DNA of 64,000 nt. Origin: JAAETI01 sp964195945. GTDB taxonomy: Bacteria > Actinomycetota > Acidimicrobiia > Spongiisociales > UBA5794. The position numbers and the translations under genes are program-made. Shown in pieces: positions 7,785 to 17,027 of this stretch. The DNA is taken from positions 1-64,000 of the forward strand of contig CAXMRC010000090.1 of assembly GCA_964195945.1 (NCBI GenBank), given 5' to 3'. Every line of letters starts with the position of its first letter. Within the stretch, counting starts at the first letter, position 1. The notes under the pieces are model-generated. The model ran no database searches, had not been told where the DNA came from, and was given only the letters and a program-made list of their open reading frames with translations.

Positions 7785-8647
7785 CAGCTACCCACCGCCT
7801 GTCTACGCCGTCTATCCCGATCCGTATACCAGTCCGTAAAGCGAGCCACCGGGACGCTCACCAATAAGAACAGAATTGTTGCAACGATATATGGGGTGTA
7901 ATTGAACGTGCCGGCGATATAGATCTGCGCCTCACGAACGCCCTCCCTCACCCCAAGCACATAGACCAGGGCCACATCCTTTTGCAGACTAACGAAACCG
8001 TTGAGCAGGGCAGGGATGACATTGCGAATAGCCTGCGGAACAAGGACATAACGCAGCGTCTGCACCTGAGTCAAGCCGAGGGACCGCGCCGCCATGCGCT
8101 GACTCTCGTGAACAGATTCGATTCCCGCCCGATAGACCTCTGCGGTGTAAGCGCTGTAGCTAATGACCAGCGTGGCCACACCCCAGAACAGAGGGCTGCT
8201 TGGTACGCCGGTCAACTGCAAAGCAGGTATGCCAAACCCAAGGAGAAGGATCAACAGAATAATCGGAACACCGCGAATAAGGTCGATGAAAGCGATGACC
8301 AGGGCTCGCAGCGGGAAGAAAGCCGGGCCGCGTAGGGATCGAATCATCGCCAGCACGAGAGCGAGAGCCAGAATCAGTACTTCGGCGACGATGAACATCT
8401 GGACGTCCAGCCAGAACCCGCCCGCAACATCCGGGAGCGATTTCCAGAAATGGTCCGAGTTGAAGAACTGCTTCTGAACGGCGGGCCACGCTTCTGAAGT
8501 GCCAATCCACCACAGGATCAGGCCAAGAAGTGCAACGGTAGACACTGCTGCGATGAGGGCACTCCTGGCGCCTTCTTCCGCATGACGCTTCCCGGGTTTG
8601 CGCGACGGCCATAGCCCGGGACTCCGGATATCTTGCGGCGAGGTCAC
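7784..8647 (-). CDS. Amino-acid ABC transporter permease
   Basis: 287 residues of the HisM/GlnP family. A basic N-terminus is followed by TM1 (LIAAVSTVALLGLILWWIG), a periplasmic segment and four further membrane helices. The permease coupling motif, EAA loop type, is visible as SVHESQRMAARSLGLTQVQTLRYVLVPQ. A single permease gene implies a homodimer. The distance to the binding-protein gene is ~120 bases and contains a strong hairpin at 8721-8752, which would lower permease expression relative to the binding protein. Confidence 0.93.
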   Translation of the reverse strand: MTSPQDIRSPGLWPSRKPGKRHAEEGARSALIAAVSTVALLGLILWWIGTSEAWPAVQKQFFNSDHFWKSLPDVAGGFWLDVQMFIVAEVLILALALVLAMIRSLRGPAFFPLRALVIAFIDLIRGVPIILLILLLGFGIPALQLTGVPSSPLFWGVATLVISYSAYTAEVYRAGIESVHESQRMAARSLGLTQVQTLRYVLVPQAIRNVIPALLNGFVSLQKDVALVYVLGVREGVREAQIYIAGTFNYTPYIVATILFLLVSVPVARFTDWYTDRDRRRRQAVGS

Positions 8648-8720
8648 ATGATCACCATCCGTCGCGACTCCTTCTCACCATGGGACGCAGTGAGGATAGC
8701 TGTCGGGTACCACCCGAAAG

Positions 8721-8752
8721 AAAGCGGAACTCGCTACCGCGAGCTCCGCTTT
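8721..8752 (-). terminator. Intra-operon hairpin after binding-protein gene
   Basis: Inverted repeat with 14-base arms (AAAGCGGAACTCGC at 8721 and its near-complement at 8739), one internal mismatch and a 4-base loop. Read in the transcript direction it is followed by CTTTC, a weak U-tract. It separates the abundant binding protein from the permease and ATPase and likely acts as a partial terminator or 3'-end stabiliser. Confidence 0.65.
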
Positions 8753-8769
8753 CATCGAGCTATTGGTTG

Positions 8770-9756
8770 TTATCCGCTAATGACAGGGATAGCGCCACCC
8801 TGGGTCAGCCAGGTGTCTTCAAGGTCTTGAAGTTTGCCGGCATTCCGAAGGTCGGCGAGGGCGCCGTTGACGCACGAGACCAGGTCGTTGCCGTCAGCAA
8901 AGAGCAATCCGTAGTTGTCCGGCTGGGCGGCGGCCGCTTCGAACTGGCCAGCGATGACCGAACCTTCCACCTGGACAGCAATGATGAAGTACGCAGTGGG
9001 AAGGTCCACGACTAGACCATCGATCTGACCGGCCCTCATTGCGGCCTCGAGATCGACGTTCTCGTCATAGACGCTGGCCTCGGTGCTCGGCTGGATGATG
9101 TTCTCAACAAAGTCGAGCGACGTCGTGCCAATCGCGGCGCCCAGCTTGGCATCCTTCAGCTCTTCGATCGATGTCACTCCGGCGTATGGCGAATCCGGGA
9201 AAACCACCAGGGCCTGGCGCGTCGTGTAATAGGGATCGCTGAAGTCAACGACCTCATCGCGCTCTGCGCTAATCGAGTATTGCTGGATATTGAAGTCCCA
9301 GTCCTTCGGTCCCGGGGCAATCGCTTCGGCAAAACCGGTCCGCACGAAAACCACCTGGTCATCGGAGAACCCGAGCGTTGCCGCAAGCTCATAAACCAAC
9401 GCACCCTCAAAGCCTGTCTTGGACTCGGGGACATCGAACACATCGTCGCCGACACCCATCCAGGGGGGGAACACCGGTAGGCCGGTTGCAACGGTGAGCG
9501 TTCCCGGCGTAGCGAGAGCGAGATTCTCGACTGCGCACTCGTCGACCGGTGCGGCCGTCGTCTCCGGGGCAGCGGTCGTCTCGGGGGCAGCCGTTGTGTC
9601 AGGGGCTGCTGTCGTCTCAGCAGCTGCAGTCGTCTCCGGTGCCGCCGTTGTTTCAGCCGTTTCCGTATCGTCGTCGCCCCCACAAGCACCTGCCAGAAGT
9701 GCCAGCGCCGCCAGCACAACCAACAAACGCGCCCACGTTGTTTTCGTCGCCAACAT
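8770..9756 (-). CDS. Amino-acid ABC transporter substrate-binding lipoprotein
   Basis: 328 residues from ATG 9756, with GGAGG four bases upstream. The signal peptide ends in lipobox LAGAC. Residues ~30-68 are an Ala-Pro-Glu-Thr-Thr repeat linker. The mature part is a family 3 solute-binding fold (TLTVATGLPVFPPWMG, IQQYSISAERDEVVDFSDPYY, LGAAIGTTS, VVDLPTA). This pattern is typical of polar amino-acid binders. It delivers the ligand to the permease encoded downstream. The aminotransferase gene 52 bases upstream may be co-transcribed. Confidence 0.93.
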   Translation of the reverse strand: MLATKTTWARLLVVLAALALLAGACGGDDDTETAETTAAPETTAAAETTAAPDTTAAPETTAAPETTAAPVDECAVENLALATPGTLTVATGLPVFPPWMGVGDDVFDVPESKTGFEGALVYELAATLGFSDDQVVFVRTGFAEAIAPGPKDWDFNIQQYSISAERDEVVDFSDPYYTTRQALVVFPDSPYAGVTSIEELKDAKLGAAIGTTSLDFVENIIQPSTEASVYDENVDLEAAMRAGQIDGLVVDLPTAYFIIAVQVEGSVIAGQFEAAAAQPDNYGLLFADGNDLVSCVNGALADLRNAGKLQDLEDTWLTQGGAIPVISG

Positions 9757-9808
9757 ATATCCTCCAAAGTTGATGCGCGTGAGCATAGTGCGACCCCACC
9801 AGGCCTCC

Positions 9809-10930
9809 CTACCCTGCGCTGTCGAGCACCTCGGCCACGATCTCGGTGACGGCCAAGTCGGTGCTCGCATGAGGTGCGGTTCTTACCCACTCGCCGCGCG
9901 ACGAAACCGTTACACCAGCGTCGGCAAGCCTTTGTGCGGTCGCCGCACTTGGCTCGTCGGGCATCTGGAAAGAAAGTATGCCGGACCGTTCCTCGTCGCT
10001 GTCCCACGGCTCCAAGATCTCGGCCCCACTGCCGCGAACCACTTCCTCGATGGCCATGGCATTCTCCATGATGGTCTCTTCGATGACGCCAATACCCTCG
10101 GCCTCTATGACTTCAAGAGCCGCCGCCAGCGCAAGTGCACCAAACAGGGGTGGGCCGCCGCCTTGGAACCTCTCTGCGTCAGCCCGCGCAGCATGAGGCG
10201 GAAGTGTGTCCCAATCGAACGAATCCTCAACGCCCCACCACCCTGTCAGCGTTGGGTGCAGCATTTCTATCGATCTCGGCGACAACGCAAGCAAGCCGCT
10301 ACCGAAACCCGCACGCATCCACTTGTGGCCGGCCGCGACGACAACGTCCGCAGGTGTGCTCTGGAACTCCATGGCGCCAAGACCCTGGATCGCATCGACT
10401 ACGAGAAGCCCGTCATCAGCAAGTTCGCGAAGCGCCACAAGGTCAGGCCGGAATCCGGAGAGGAAATCCACCGAACTCACGGCGATCGCGCGCGTCTGAT
10501 CATCGACAGCTTCGCTCAATGCCCCGGCAGTTACCCGCCGATCCGGCACCTCGACCAATCGAACCTCAGGTCCCCCCATTCCGGCGGCCCGTAGCCACGG
10601 ATAGACATTGGCGGGGAATTCGTGAGCGGGAAGGACAATATTCCCGCCGAAGGGGGCCAGCCCAAATGCGACATGGAACAACCCTGTCGACGTCGAAGGC
10701 ACCACAGTGATCAGTTCCGGGGCGACGCCGAGGAAGCGTCCCGTCGTCGCCAGCGCCGCTTCATAGGCTCCAAGGATCGAGGGCCCTATCGGCCCTTCGG
10801 GCTCGGAGACACGCAGATAGGCGTCCGAAACCGCACCGCGCACTCGGCGCGATGGCGGTCCGATCGCGGCGAAGTCAAGGTATCCGACCGGCTCGGAGAA
10901 CTCATCAAGGTATGCGTCGCTGACTGCCAT
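9809..10930 (-). CDS. Class V PLP-dependent aminotransferase
   Basis: 373 residues of the class V aminotransferase fold (cysteine desulfurase/kynureninase/isopenicillin epimerase superfamily). Motifs are VVPSTSTGLFHVA for phosphate binding, HEFPANVYPW, the VDAIQGLGAM segment with the PLP-ring Asp and the Schiff-base Lys in VAAGHKWMRAG. The C-terminal domain is complete (GVTVSSRGEWVRTAPH). It lacks an obvious active-site Cys loop of cysteine desulfurases, so it is probably an aminotransferase or lyase on an amino acid, possibly one imported by the downstream ABC system. Specificity unknown. Confidence 0.85.
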   Translation of the reverse strand: MAVSDAYLDEFSEPVGYLDFAAIGPPSRRVRGAVSDAYLRVSEPEGPIGPSILGAYEAALATTGRFLGVAPELITVVPSTSTGLFHVAFGLAPFGGNIVLPAHEFPANVYPWLRAAGMGGPEVRLVEVPDRRVTAGALSEAVDDQTRAIAVSSVDFLSGFRPDLVALRELADDGLLVVDAIQGLGAMEFQSTPADVVVAAGHKWMRAGFGSGLLALSPRSIEMLHPTLTGWWGVEDSFDWDTLPPHAARADAERFQGGGPPLFGALALAAALEVIEAEGIGVIEETIMENAMAIEEVVRGSGAEILEPWDSDEERSGILSFQMPDEPSAATAQRLADAGVTVSSRGEWVRTAPHASTDLAVTEIVAEVLDSAG

Positions 10931-11004
10931 GAAGGGCAGAGTAGACCGTCTCCGTCAACGAGACATGACCCGGTTTGCAGCTGGACCGTTCCTACAATCC
11001 GCTG

Positions 11005-12543
11005 ATGGTGCACCGGTCCGTTCTAATACTTTTGGTGTTCGCAACAGTCCTCGCTTCTTGCAATGTCGTCGCAGCCGATACCGCAACGGAGCCCGCCGTT
11101 GCGGTCACTGCTCTAGAACCACTGCCTGCGGTAACCGTCACGACGGTTACCGCAGCGCCAACGACGACGCCTACGACCACCACCACAACGACGACCGAAC
11201 CCCCCGGCCTGGTCCCTCCGTCCACTGTTGGAGAAGCATGGGGTGATGTAGTTGGCCTGACGATGTTCCGCGGTAACCCGACGCACACGTTCTACGGCAG
11301 CGGTCCCTTGCCCGACGGTCTCGATGTCATCTGGCGTTTCCCCGACGATCCCATGTGTGGCACATCTTCGGTCGGAGGAGAGGCCACGGTGTGGTGCGGA
11401 ACCGGGTGGACGGGCCAGCCTGTCGTGTGGGAAAGACCCGACGGGATAACCGAAGTCATATTCGGAGCGTATGACAAGAACATTCACTTCCTCGATGCCG
11501 CCACAGGAGACCGAACTCGACCAGATTTCTACATGGGTGACATCATCAAAGGATCTGTCGTACTCGATCCAGACGGCTATCCACTGCTCTATGCCGGATC
11601 AAGGGACTCCCGCTTCCGGATAATCGCCCTCGATCGAGCGGAACCAACTGAGGTCTGGGGCCTCGAAGCGACCTCGGTATCGGGTATGTGGAACAACGAC
11701 TGGGACTCGAGTCCGGTGATTGTGGACGACACCCTACTTGTGGGTGGCGAAAATTCCTGGTGGTTTGCGGTCAAGCTCGGCCGCTATCGCGACGAAACAG
11801 GACTAGTGACAGTAAAACCTGAGATTCTCTATCAGACCCCGATGTGGACTGATGACCTCCTTCAGGCTGTCGGCCGCCAACAATCGGTCGAGAGCTCGAC
11901 GGCTGTCTTCGGGAACATTGCCTATGCCGCGAACAGCGCCGGACGGGTCGTCGGAATCGACATCTCGAGTGGGGCCAGCGGCGACGACCGCATCGTGTTC
12001 GACTTTTGGATGGGCGACGATGTCGACGCGTCAATCGTTATCGACGATGAAGGCATGCTCTACGTCGCCAGCGAGGTTGACCTCAAGACAGCACGCGGCG
12101 CCGAGATCGGCCAACTCGCCAAACTCGACCCGTCGCATCCGGAAGATCCTCTGGTGTGGAGCATTCCGATCCCCGCTGCCGACGGAATCGCCGGCGGTGT
12201 GTGGGCCACACCTGCGATCGCCGGGCCCATCCTGTTTGTGCCGACAAACGGTGGCGAGCTACTCGCTGTCGATACTGCTGATGGTTCAATTGTCTGGCGT
12301 GACGACGTCGGACCGCATGCGTGGTCGTCTCCTGTGGTGGTTGACGACTCGCTCGTTGTCGCAATCGACTGCGAGACGAACTCAGGATTCAGAGCTTATG
12401 ACATCACCGACCCGAGACATCCGCTCGTTAGATGGGAATCCCGGGTAACCGGCGGCTGCATTGAGTCAACACCAGCGGTCTGGGGCGGACGCCTGTTCGT
12501 CGGATCACGCGACGGTTTCTTTTATTCGTTGGGAGCGAACTAG
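11005..12543 (+). CDS. Beta-propeller (PQQ-like) lipoprotein
   Basis: 512 residues from ATG 11005. The signal peptide ends in lipobox VLASC and is followed by a Thr-rich linker with eight consecutive Thr. The remaining ~430 residues are a beta-propeller with PQQ/pyrrolo-quinoline-like repeats (GSPVIVDDTLLVGG-type strands, VWATPAIAGPILFVPTNGGELLAVD, SWVWSSPVVVDDSL-like blades, STPAVWGGRLFVGSRDG). Calcium or PQQ ligation of dehydrogenases is not evident, so a scaffold or sensing role on the surface is more likely. The stop overlaps the next start (TAGTG), so the two genes form a pair. Confidence 0.85.
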   Translation: MVHRSVLILLVFATVLASCNVVAADTATEPAVAVTALEPLPAVTVTTVTAAPTTTPTTTTTTTTEPPGLVPPSTVGEAWGDVVGLTMFRGNPTHTFYGSGPLPDGLDVIWRFPDDPMCGTSSVGGEATVWCGTGWTGQPVVWERPDGITEVIFGAYDKNIHFLDAATGDRTRPDFYMGDIIKGSVVLDPDGYPLLYAGSRDSRFRIIALDRAEPTEVWGLEATSVSGMWNNDWDSSPVIVDDTLLVGGENSWWFAVKLGRYRDETGLVTVKPEILYQTPMWTDDLLQAVGRQQSVESSTAVFGNIAYAANSAGRVVGIDISSGASGDDRIVFDFWMGDDVDASIVIDDEGMLYVASEVDLKTARGAEIGQLAKLDPSHPEDPLVWSIPIPAADGIAGGVWATPAIAGPILFVPTNGGELLAVDTADGSIVWRDDVGPHAWSSPVVVDDSLVVAIDCETNSGFRAYDITDPRHPLVRWESRVTGGCIESTPAVWGGRLFVGSRDGFFYSLGAN

Positions 12544-13514
12544 TGGCTTCAAAACACAAGACAAGCGCCAGCGTTGCGGTTGGACAAGGGGTCATCGGCT
12601 TTGCGCTGGTGACCGCAGGTGTCGTCGGGACACTGGCGACAGTGCTCGGCTTCTTTGGTTCAACGTGGTGGCTTTTCGACTTCGCCGCCAATTTCCGCGC
12701 CCATCTAGCCGTGGGGCTGCTAATTGTCGCGTTGTTGTACGCACTCATATTCTCAAAGGCGACCGGGCTCTTCTTTATGGCCATGGCCGCGGTCAACGGT
12801 TTGCTTGTACTCCCGCTGTATGCGAACTCCCCTGCACAAGCAGCCGGCGAGGAAAGCATGACAATCATCAGCTTCAACGTCCAACAGCGAACCTCCATCC
12901 GAGACATCGCCTTCCGCTGGGTCGATACCGTCGAGCCAGACCTGGTTGTCCTTCTCGATTCGACCGACGCCTGGACACACTCCACTGACGCGGACGACTC
13001 GTACACGATCCAGTCCGAGATCCCGAACGACCGAACCTACGGAATCACCATTCTGTCGCCAGAGGGCTTAGACACGCAACTCATTCGAGCAACCCGGCTC
13101 AGAGAGGCTGTTGTGCGTGTTGAAGCAACGATCGGCGAGCAGCCGGTCGCGATCTACGCGGTCCAGGCACGTCCATCGAGTAACGAGACCGACGCTGCCG
13201 ATCGGGACGAGTACCTGGCCGAGGTCGGCCGTATGGTGCGTGCCGAATCAATCCCGACAATTGTGGTGGGAGACTTTCAGGCGACACCCTGGTCGCACGC
13301 CTTCCGCGACCTTGCATCGGAAGCCAACCTCAAGAACTCGCTCGAGGGTTTTGGCTTGCAGACGACATGGCCGGCCGACAGGTGGAGTTTCCTCCGACTC
13401 CCATTGGATCACCTGCTGCACAGTGAAGAGCTGACGACAGTTGATCGATACCTCGGGCCAAGCTTTGGCGTGGACCATCGCCCGATCGTGGTCACAGTAG
13501 GTATCGCTTCCTAG
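12543..13514 (+). CDS. Membrane endonuclease/exonuclease/phosphatase-family protein
   Basis: 323 residues. Three membrane helices cover residues ~15-95. An extracytoplasmic EEP-fold domain follows, with SFNVQQR, DLVVLLD, VVGDFQATPWS, PLDHLLHS and GVDHRPIVV marking the metal and catalytic His/Asp/Asn positions. In the second motif, an Asp takes the place usually held by Glu (LLDSTD instead of a QE-type motif). Family members of this architecture are phosphodiesterases or nucleases. The GTG start overlaps the upstream beta-propeller gene stop, suggesting the two act together at the envelope. Confidence 0.85.
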   Translation: MASKHKTSASVAVGQGVIGFALVTAGVVGTLATVLGFFGSTWWLFDFAANFRAHLAVGLLIVALLYALIFSKATGLFFMAMAAVNGLLVLPLYANSPAQAAGEESMTIISFNVQQRTSIRDIAFRWVDTVEPDLVVLLDSTDAWTHSTDADDSYTIQSEIPNDRTYGITILSPEGLDTQLIRATRLREAVVRVEATIGEQPVAIYAVQARPSSNETDAADRDEYLAEVGRMVRAESIPTIVVGDFQATPWSHAFRDLASEANLKNSLEGFGLQTTWPADRWSFLRLPLDHLLHSEELTTVDRYLGPSFGVDHRPIVVTVGIAS

Positions 13515-13593
13515 AGCGTCTTGTGGTGTAGACCGCAGACCGGAACAAGAGACCAGTTCCGGCTCGCTGCGGCGCCCACTACTCTCCACGGTC

Positions 13594-15570
13594 ATGCTCT
13601 ACGACTACACCTCGACAACCGCCGACGTCATCACCAAAATCGCCGAGGATGCAATCGCGAAGGCAGAGGCGCTGGTCGCCACAGCCATCGCAAGTTCCCC
13701 ACGCACCTGGGCCGACACAATCGAACCGCTGGAGCAAGCTGGGACCATCATGGGAGAGGCCTACGGCCGCTCCCCGTTCATGGCGAGAGTCCATCCGGAA
13801 AAACTCATTCGTGATCGTGCAACCGAAATCGAGGAACGGCTCACCAAGTGGGGAACCGATCTGGTTTTCCGGTCCGACCTGTTTGAAGCGGTCTTGGCAT
13901 ACTCGACGACTGAAGAGGCGCGGTCCCTGGCAGGTACCAAGGCACGTCTGGTCGAATTCTGGCTGCGCGATTTCCGACGTGCCGGTCACGAACTGTCGAC
14001 AGAGGCACAAACGCAGCTGCAACGCCTACAACAACGCCTCATTGAACTCCAAGTCGAGTACTCGAAGAACCTTGACGAGTGGGAGGACTCCGTCGAGGTG
14101 ACCCGGCAAGACCTCGGCGGTCTGCCTGATGAGTACATCGACGGTCTCACTACAGGAGACACATCGGACACTTTGCGAATCGGGATGACGTATCCCGAGT
14201 ACATACCGTTCATTGATCAGGCTGACCGGCGCGATCTGCGCAAGGCTCTGCAGTTCAAGTTCTGGAATCGAGCATCTGAGCAGAACAATCCGCTTCTCGG
14301 CGAGGCCGTTGAGCTCCGCCGCCAGATGGCAGGGCTCTTTGGGCTTCCAACCTGGGCACATTTCGCCATGGAGCTGAAGATGGCCAAGACCCCTGAGGCG
14401 GTGACCGACTTCTACGACTCAGTGGTCCCCCAGCTCACGGCCAAGCGCAACGACGACATCGCCGCAATGACCCAACTCCTGAGCGATGACAATGATGTCG
14501 ATACGGAATCCGGGGGCAGGGATCTTCAGTCCTGGGACAGCGCCTACTACGCCACCCAGCTCCGCAAGCGTGACTACGGCATCGACCAGAACGAGGTCGC
14601 CGAGTATTTTCAGCTCGAGCAGGTAGTCGATGGCATGTTCGAGATCACGGGCGAAGTCTTTGGTCTCGAATATCGCAGGGTTCAGGACGCTCTCGCATGG
14701 CACCCAGACGTCTACCTGTACGAAATCAGAAACGTCGGGGACAAAGAACCGATCGCATACTTCTATGCGGACCTCTTCCCCAGGGACGGCAAGTTCGGCC
14801 ATGCGGCCGCTTTCCCACTCGTATCGGGCCAGTTGCTAGACGACGGCTCGTACCGACAGCCGATTGCCGCAATCGTCGCCAATTTCACAAAACCGACGGA
14901 TTCGGCACCATCACTGTTGAAGCACGACGAGGCTCTGACCCTCTTCCATGAGTTCGGCCACATCCTCCATTACTGCTTAACCACAGTGGATGTAATGCGT
15001 TTCGCTGGCTTTGACACGGAGTGGGACTTCGTCGAAGCGCCTTCGCAGATCATGGAACACTGGATGTGGCAGCCCGAGGTGCTGCAGCGCTTTGCCCGCC
15101 ACCATGAAACTGGAGAACCCATTCCTGATGACCTGGTGCAGAGGTTGGTGGCGGCACGAGACCTAAACGTCGGCTTGTTCACGATGCGGCAGATCTTCCT
15201 CGGCAAATTCGACTTGAATCTGCACGGTTCTGCGGAAAAGGTTGACGTGGATGAGGCATACCGCGACGCGTACGCTCTCACCGGTTTTCCCTTCTACGAA
15301 GACACGCATTTCGGGGCAAGTTTCGGGCACCTTATGGGTGGATACGACGCGGGCTACTACGGGTACCTCTGGTCAAAGGTCTACGGCGACGACATGTTCT
15401 CTGTCTTCGCAGAAGAAGGGATCCTCAGCCCAGCGGTGGGCCGGCGCTACCGCAACGAAGTCCTCGCCATGGGTCACAGCCGCGACGCCATCGACCATCT
15501 GCGTGCATTCCTGGGACGCGAGCCATCGACCGATGCGTTTCTGGAAGACCTCGGGTTGAAGCAGATCTAA
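13594..15570 (+). CDS. M3 family oligopeptidase (thimet/OpdA-like)
   Basis: 658 residues. It is a cytosolic zinc metallopeptidase that cleaves short peptides. The catalytic motif HEFGH is near residue 452, with the third zinc ligand Glu in FVEAPSQIMEHWMW about 26 residues later. The all-helical N-terminal lobe (LPDEYIDGL, EYIPFIDQADRRDLRKALQ) and the C-terminal FGHLMGGYDAGYYGYLWSKV block are typical of the M3A subfamily. No signal peptide is seen. It stands alone, convergent with menE. Confidence 0.94.
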   Translation: MLYDYTSTTADVITKIAEDAIAKAEALVATAIASSPRTWADTIEPLEQAGTIMGEAYGRSPFMARVHPEKLIRDRATEIEERLTKWGTDLVFRSDLFEAVLAYSTTEEARSLAGTKARLVEFWLRDFRRAGHELSTEAQTQLQRLQQRLIELQVEYSKNLDEWEDSVEVTRQDLGGLPDEYIDGLTTGDTSDTLRIGMTYPEYIPFIDQADRRDLRKALQFKFWNRASEQNNPLLGEAVELRRQMAGLFGLPTWAHFAMELKMAKTPEAVTDFYDSVVPQLTAKRNDDIAAMTQLLSDDNDVDTESGGRDLQSWDSAYYATQLRKRDYGIDQNEVAEYFQLEQVVDGMFEITGEVFGLEYRRVQDALAWHPDVYLYEIRNVGDKEPIAYFYADLFPRDGKFGHAAAFPLVSGQLLDDGSYRQPIAAIVANFTKPTDSAPSLLKHDEALTLFHEFGHILHYCLTTVDVMRFAGFDTEWDFVEAPSQIMEHWMWQPEVLQRFARHHETGEPIPDDLVQRLVAARDLNVGLFTMRQIFLGKFDLNLHGSAEKVDVDEAYRDAYALTGFPFYEDTHFGASFGHLMGGYDAGYYGYLWSKVYGDDMFSVFAEEGILSPAVGRRYRNEVLAMGHSRDAIDHLRAFLGREPSTDAFLEDLGLKQI

Positions 15571-15645
15571 GCGCGGATGGCTCCGCCCGTGATGGAAAGG
15601 CCAGTGCTTCCTGACGTCGCACCACCGGCTCGCCCCGTCCCCAGC

Positions 15646-16983
15646 TCAACGTGCCTTCATCGCAAGGTCGAGCAGAGCCGGCCGGTCCAGCTTGCCGCTC
15701 CGCAACATTGGCATCTCGTCGACAAAGACCCACTGCTTGGGTAATTCGTGACGGGCCAGACGTTCCTGCGCCCATCGTTCGATGCGACTCTGAGACGCAG
15801 GATCGCCAACGACCACAGCAACCAGCACCTGCCCCCACTCGGAATCCGGAACCCCGACAACCTCGATCCGGTCCATGAACTGGTGGCGGCTGAGAACATC
15901 AGCGACACGAGCCGGATAGACATTCTCGCCACCCGTGACAACCATGTCGTCGGCTCGCCCCAGCACGACCAGCCGCCCCTTGTCATCGAGATATCCGATG
16001 TCACCAGTGCGGTGTCCCCCGATGCGGTCAGGTTCGCCGAGATAGCCAGGAGAAACCGCCGGACCGGAGACGACGATCTCGCCAACACCCCCGCCGCCGG
16101 TGCTCACCTCCATGCCCGTCAGCGGCAGGCCGGTAGTTCCGAGCGATTCGACCGCTTCCCCCGGCGCAATTGTGGCGATCTGCGAACACGTCTCAGTCAT
16201 CCCATAGGTTTGAAGCACAGGAAGCCCGGCATCGATACCGCGCTCTACCAACTCACGACTCGCCGCCGCGCCTCCCAGCAGGAGTCCGCGCATTCCGTCG
16301 TATGGCCCAGCGTCGGCGTCCAGCATTCGGTACAACATCGTCGGCACGAAGCTTGCTATCGAGACCGAGCCGTCCTTGATCGCTTGCGCAGCACGCTCCG
16401 GATCGAACTTCTCGTGAATGACGACCGCGCCACCCGTTGCTGCCGACCGCCACAGAATAGAGAGACCTCCAACATGAAATAGGGGAAGAGTCAGGAGCCA
16501 GCGGTCGGAGGCGGTGTTGCCAAGACGAAGTTCTGAAGCGGTAACGGCAGCCGCGACGTTCCCGTGAGTCAGACGCACCGGCCGTGGATCGCCACCGCTC
16601 CCAGATGTCAGGATGATCGTGTGAAGAAGGTCAGGACCATCAACGCTCTCAACGCGCCCCTTGTCCCACATCTGCTGAAGGGCGTAGCCCCACTGTGCCA
16701 GCAGCGGTGAATTCTGATCCATTACCACCGGGACCACTCCGCTGCGCCATGCTCCCCACAGGAGAGAAACCAGCCCGCCACCAACGTTGTCGACCGGGAT
16801 GAGGGTCACATCGCCTCGACCAGCCCCGGACTGGTCTCGGAGTCGAGCTGCGGCCGCCTCTGCAAACCCATCCAACTCGCCATACGTGAGCACCGCGCCG
16901 TCGTCCTCAATCAAAGCGACCGCGTCGGGGTTTGCGGTCGCCGATCGAGAGAGCCAGTCGGTGTCGGGCGAAGAAACTGTCAT
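15646..16983 (-). CDS. menE: o-Succinylbenzoate-CoA ligase
   Basis: 445 residues from ATG 16983. An adenylate-forming enzyme that activates o-succinylbenzoate with CoA in menaquinone synthesis. Visible motifs are the P-loop TSGSGGDPRPVRLTHGN, YGMTETCSQI, the hinge region TGDIGYLDDKGRLVVLGR, VVTGGENVYPARV and the C-terminal catalytic Lys in RSGKLDRPAL. The length fits MenE and it is divergent from menB, which supports the specific assignment over a generic acyl-CoA ligase. Confidence 0.85.
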   Translation of the reverse strand: MTVSSPDTDWLSRSATANPDAVALIEDDGAVLTYGELDGFAEAAAARLRDQSGAGRGDVTLIPVDNVGGGLVSLLWGAWRSGVVPVVMDQNSPLLAQWGYALQQMWDKGRVESVDGPDLLHTIILTSGSGGDPRPVRLTHGNVAAAVTASELRLGNTASDRWLLTLPLFHVGGLSILWRSAATGGAVVIHEKFDPERAAQAIKDGSVSIASFVPTMLYRMLDADAGPYDGMRGLLLGGAAASRELVERGIDAGLPVLQTYGMTETCSQIATIAPGEAVESLGTTGLPLTGMEVSTGGGGVGEIVVSGPAVSPGYLGEPDRIGGHRTGDIGYLDDKGRLVVLGRADDMVVTGGENVYPARVADVLSRHQFMDRIEVVGVPDSEWGQVLVAVVVGDPASQSRIERWAQERLARHELPKQWVFVDEMPMLRSGKLDRPALLDLAMKAR

Positions 16984-17027
16984 ACGGATCACTACAGTAT
17001 CGCTCGATTCCAAAACGGAGGCGCTTA

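Noticed and set aside
9419..10594. A 391-residue plus-strand open frame
   Set aside because: It is antisense to the binding lipoprotein and the aminotransferase, which have clear motifs.
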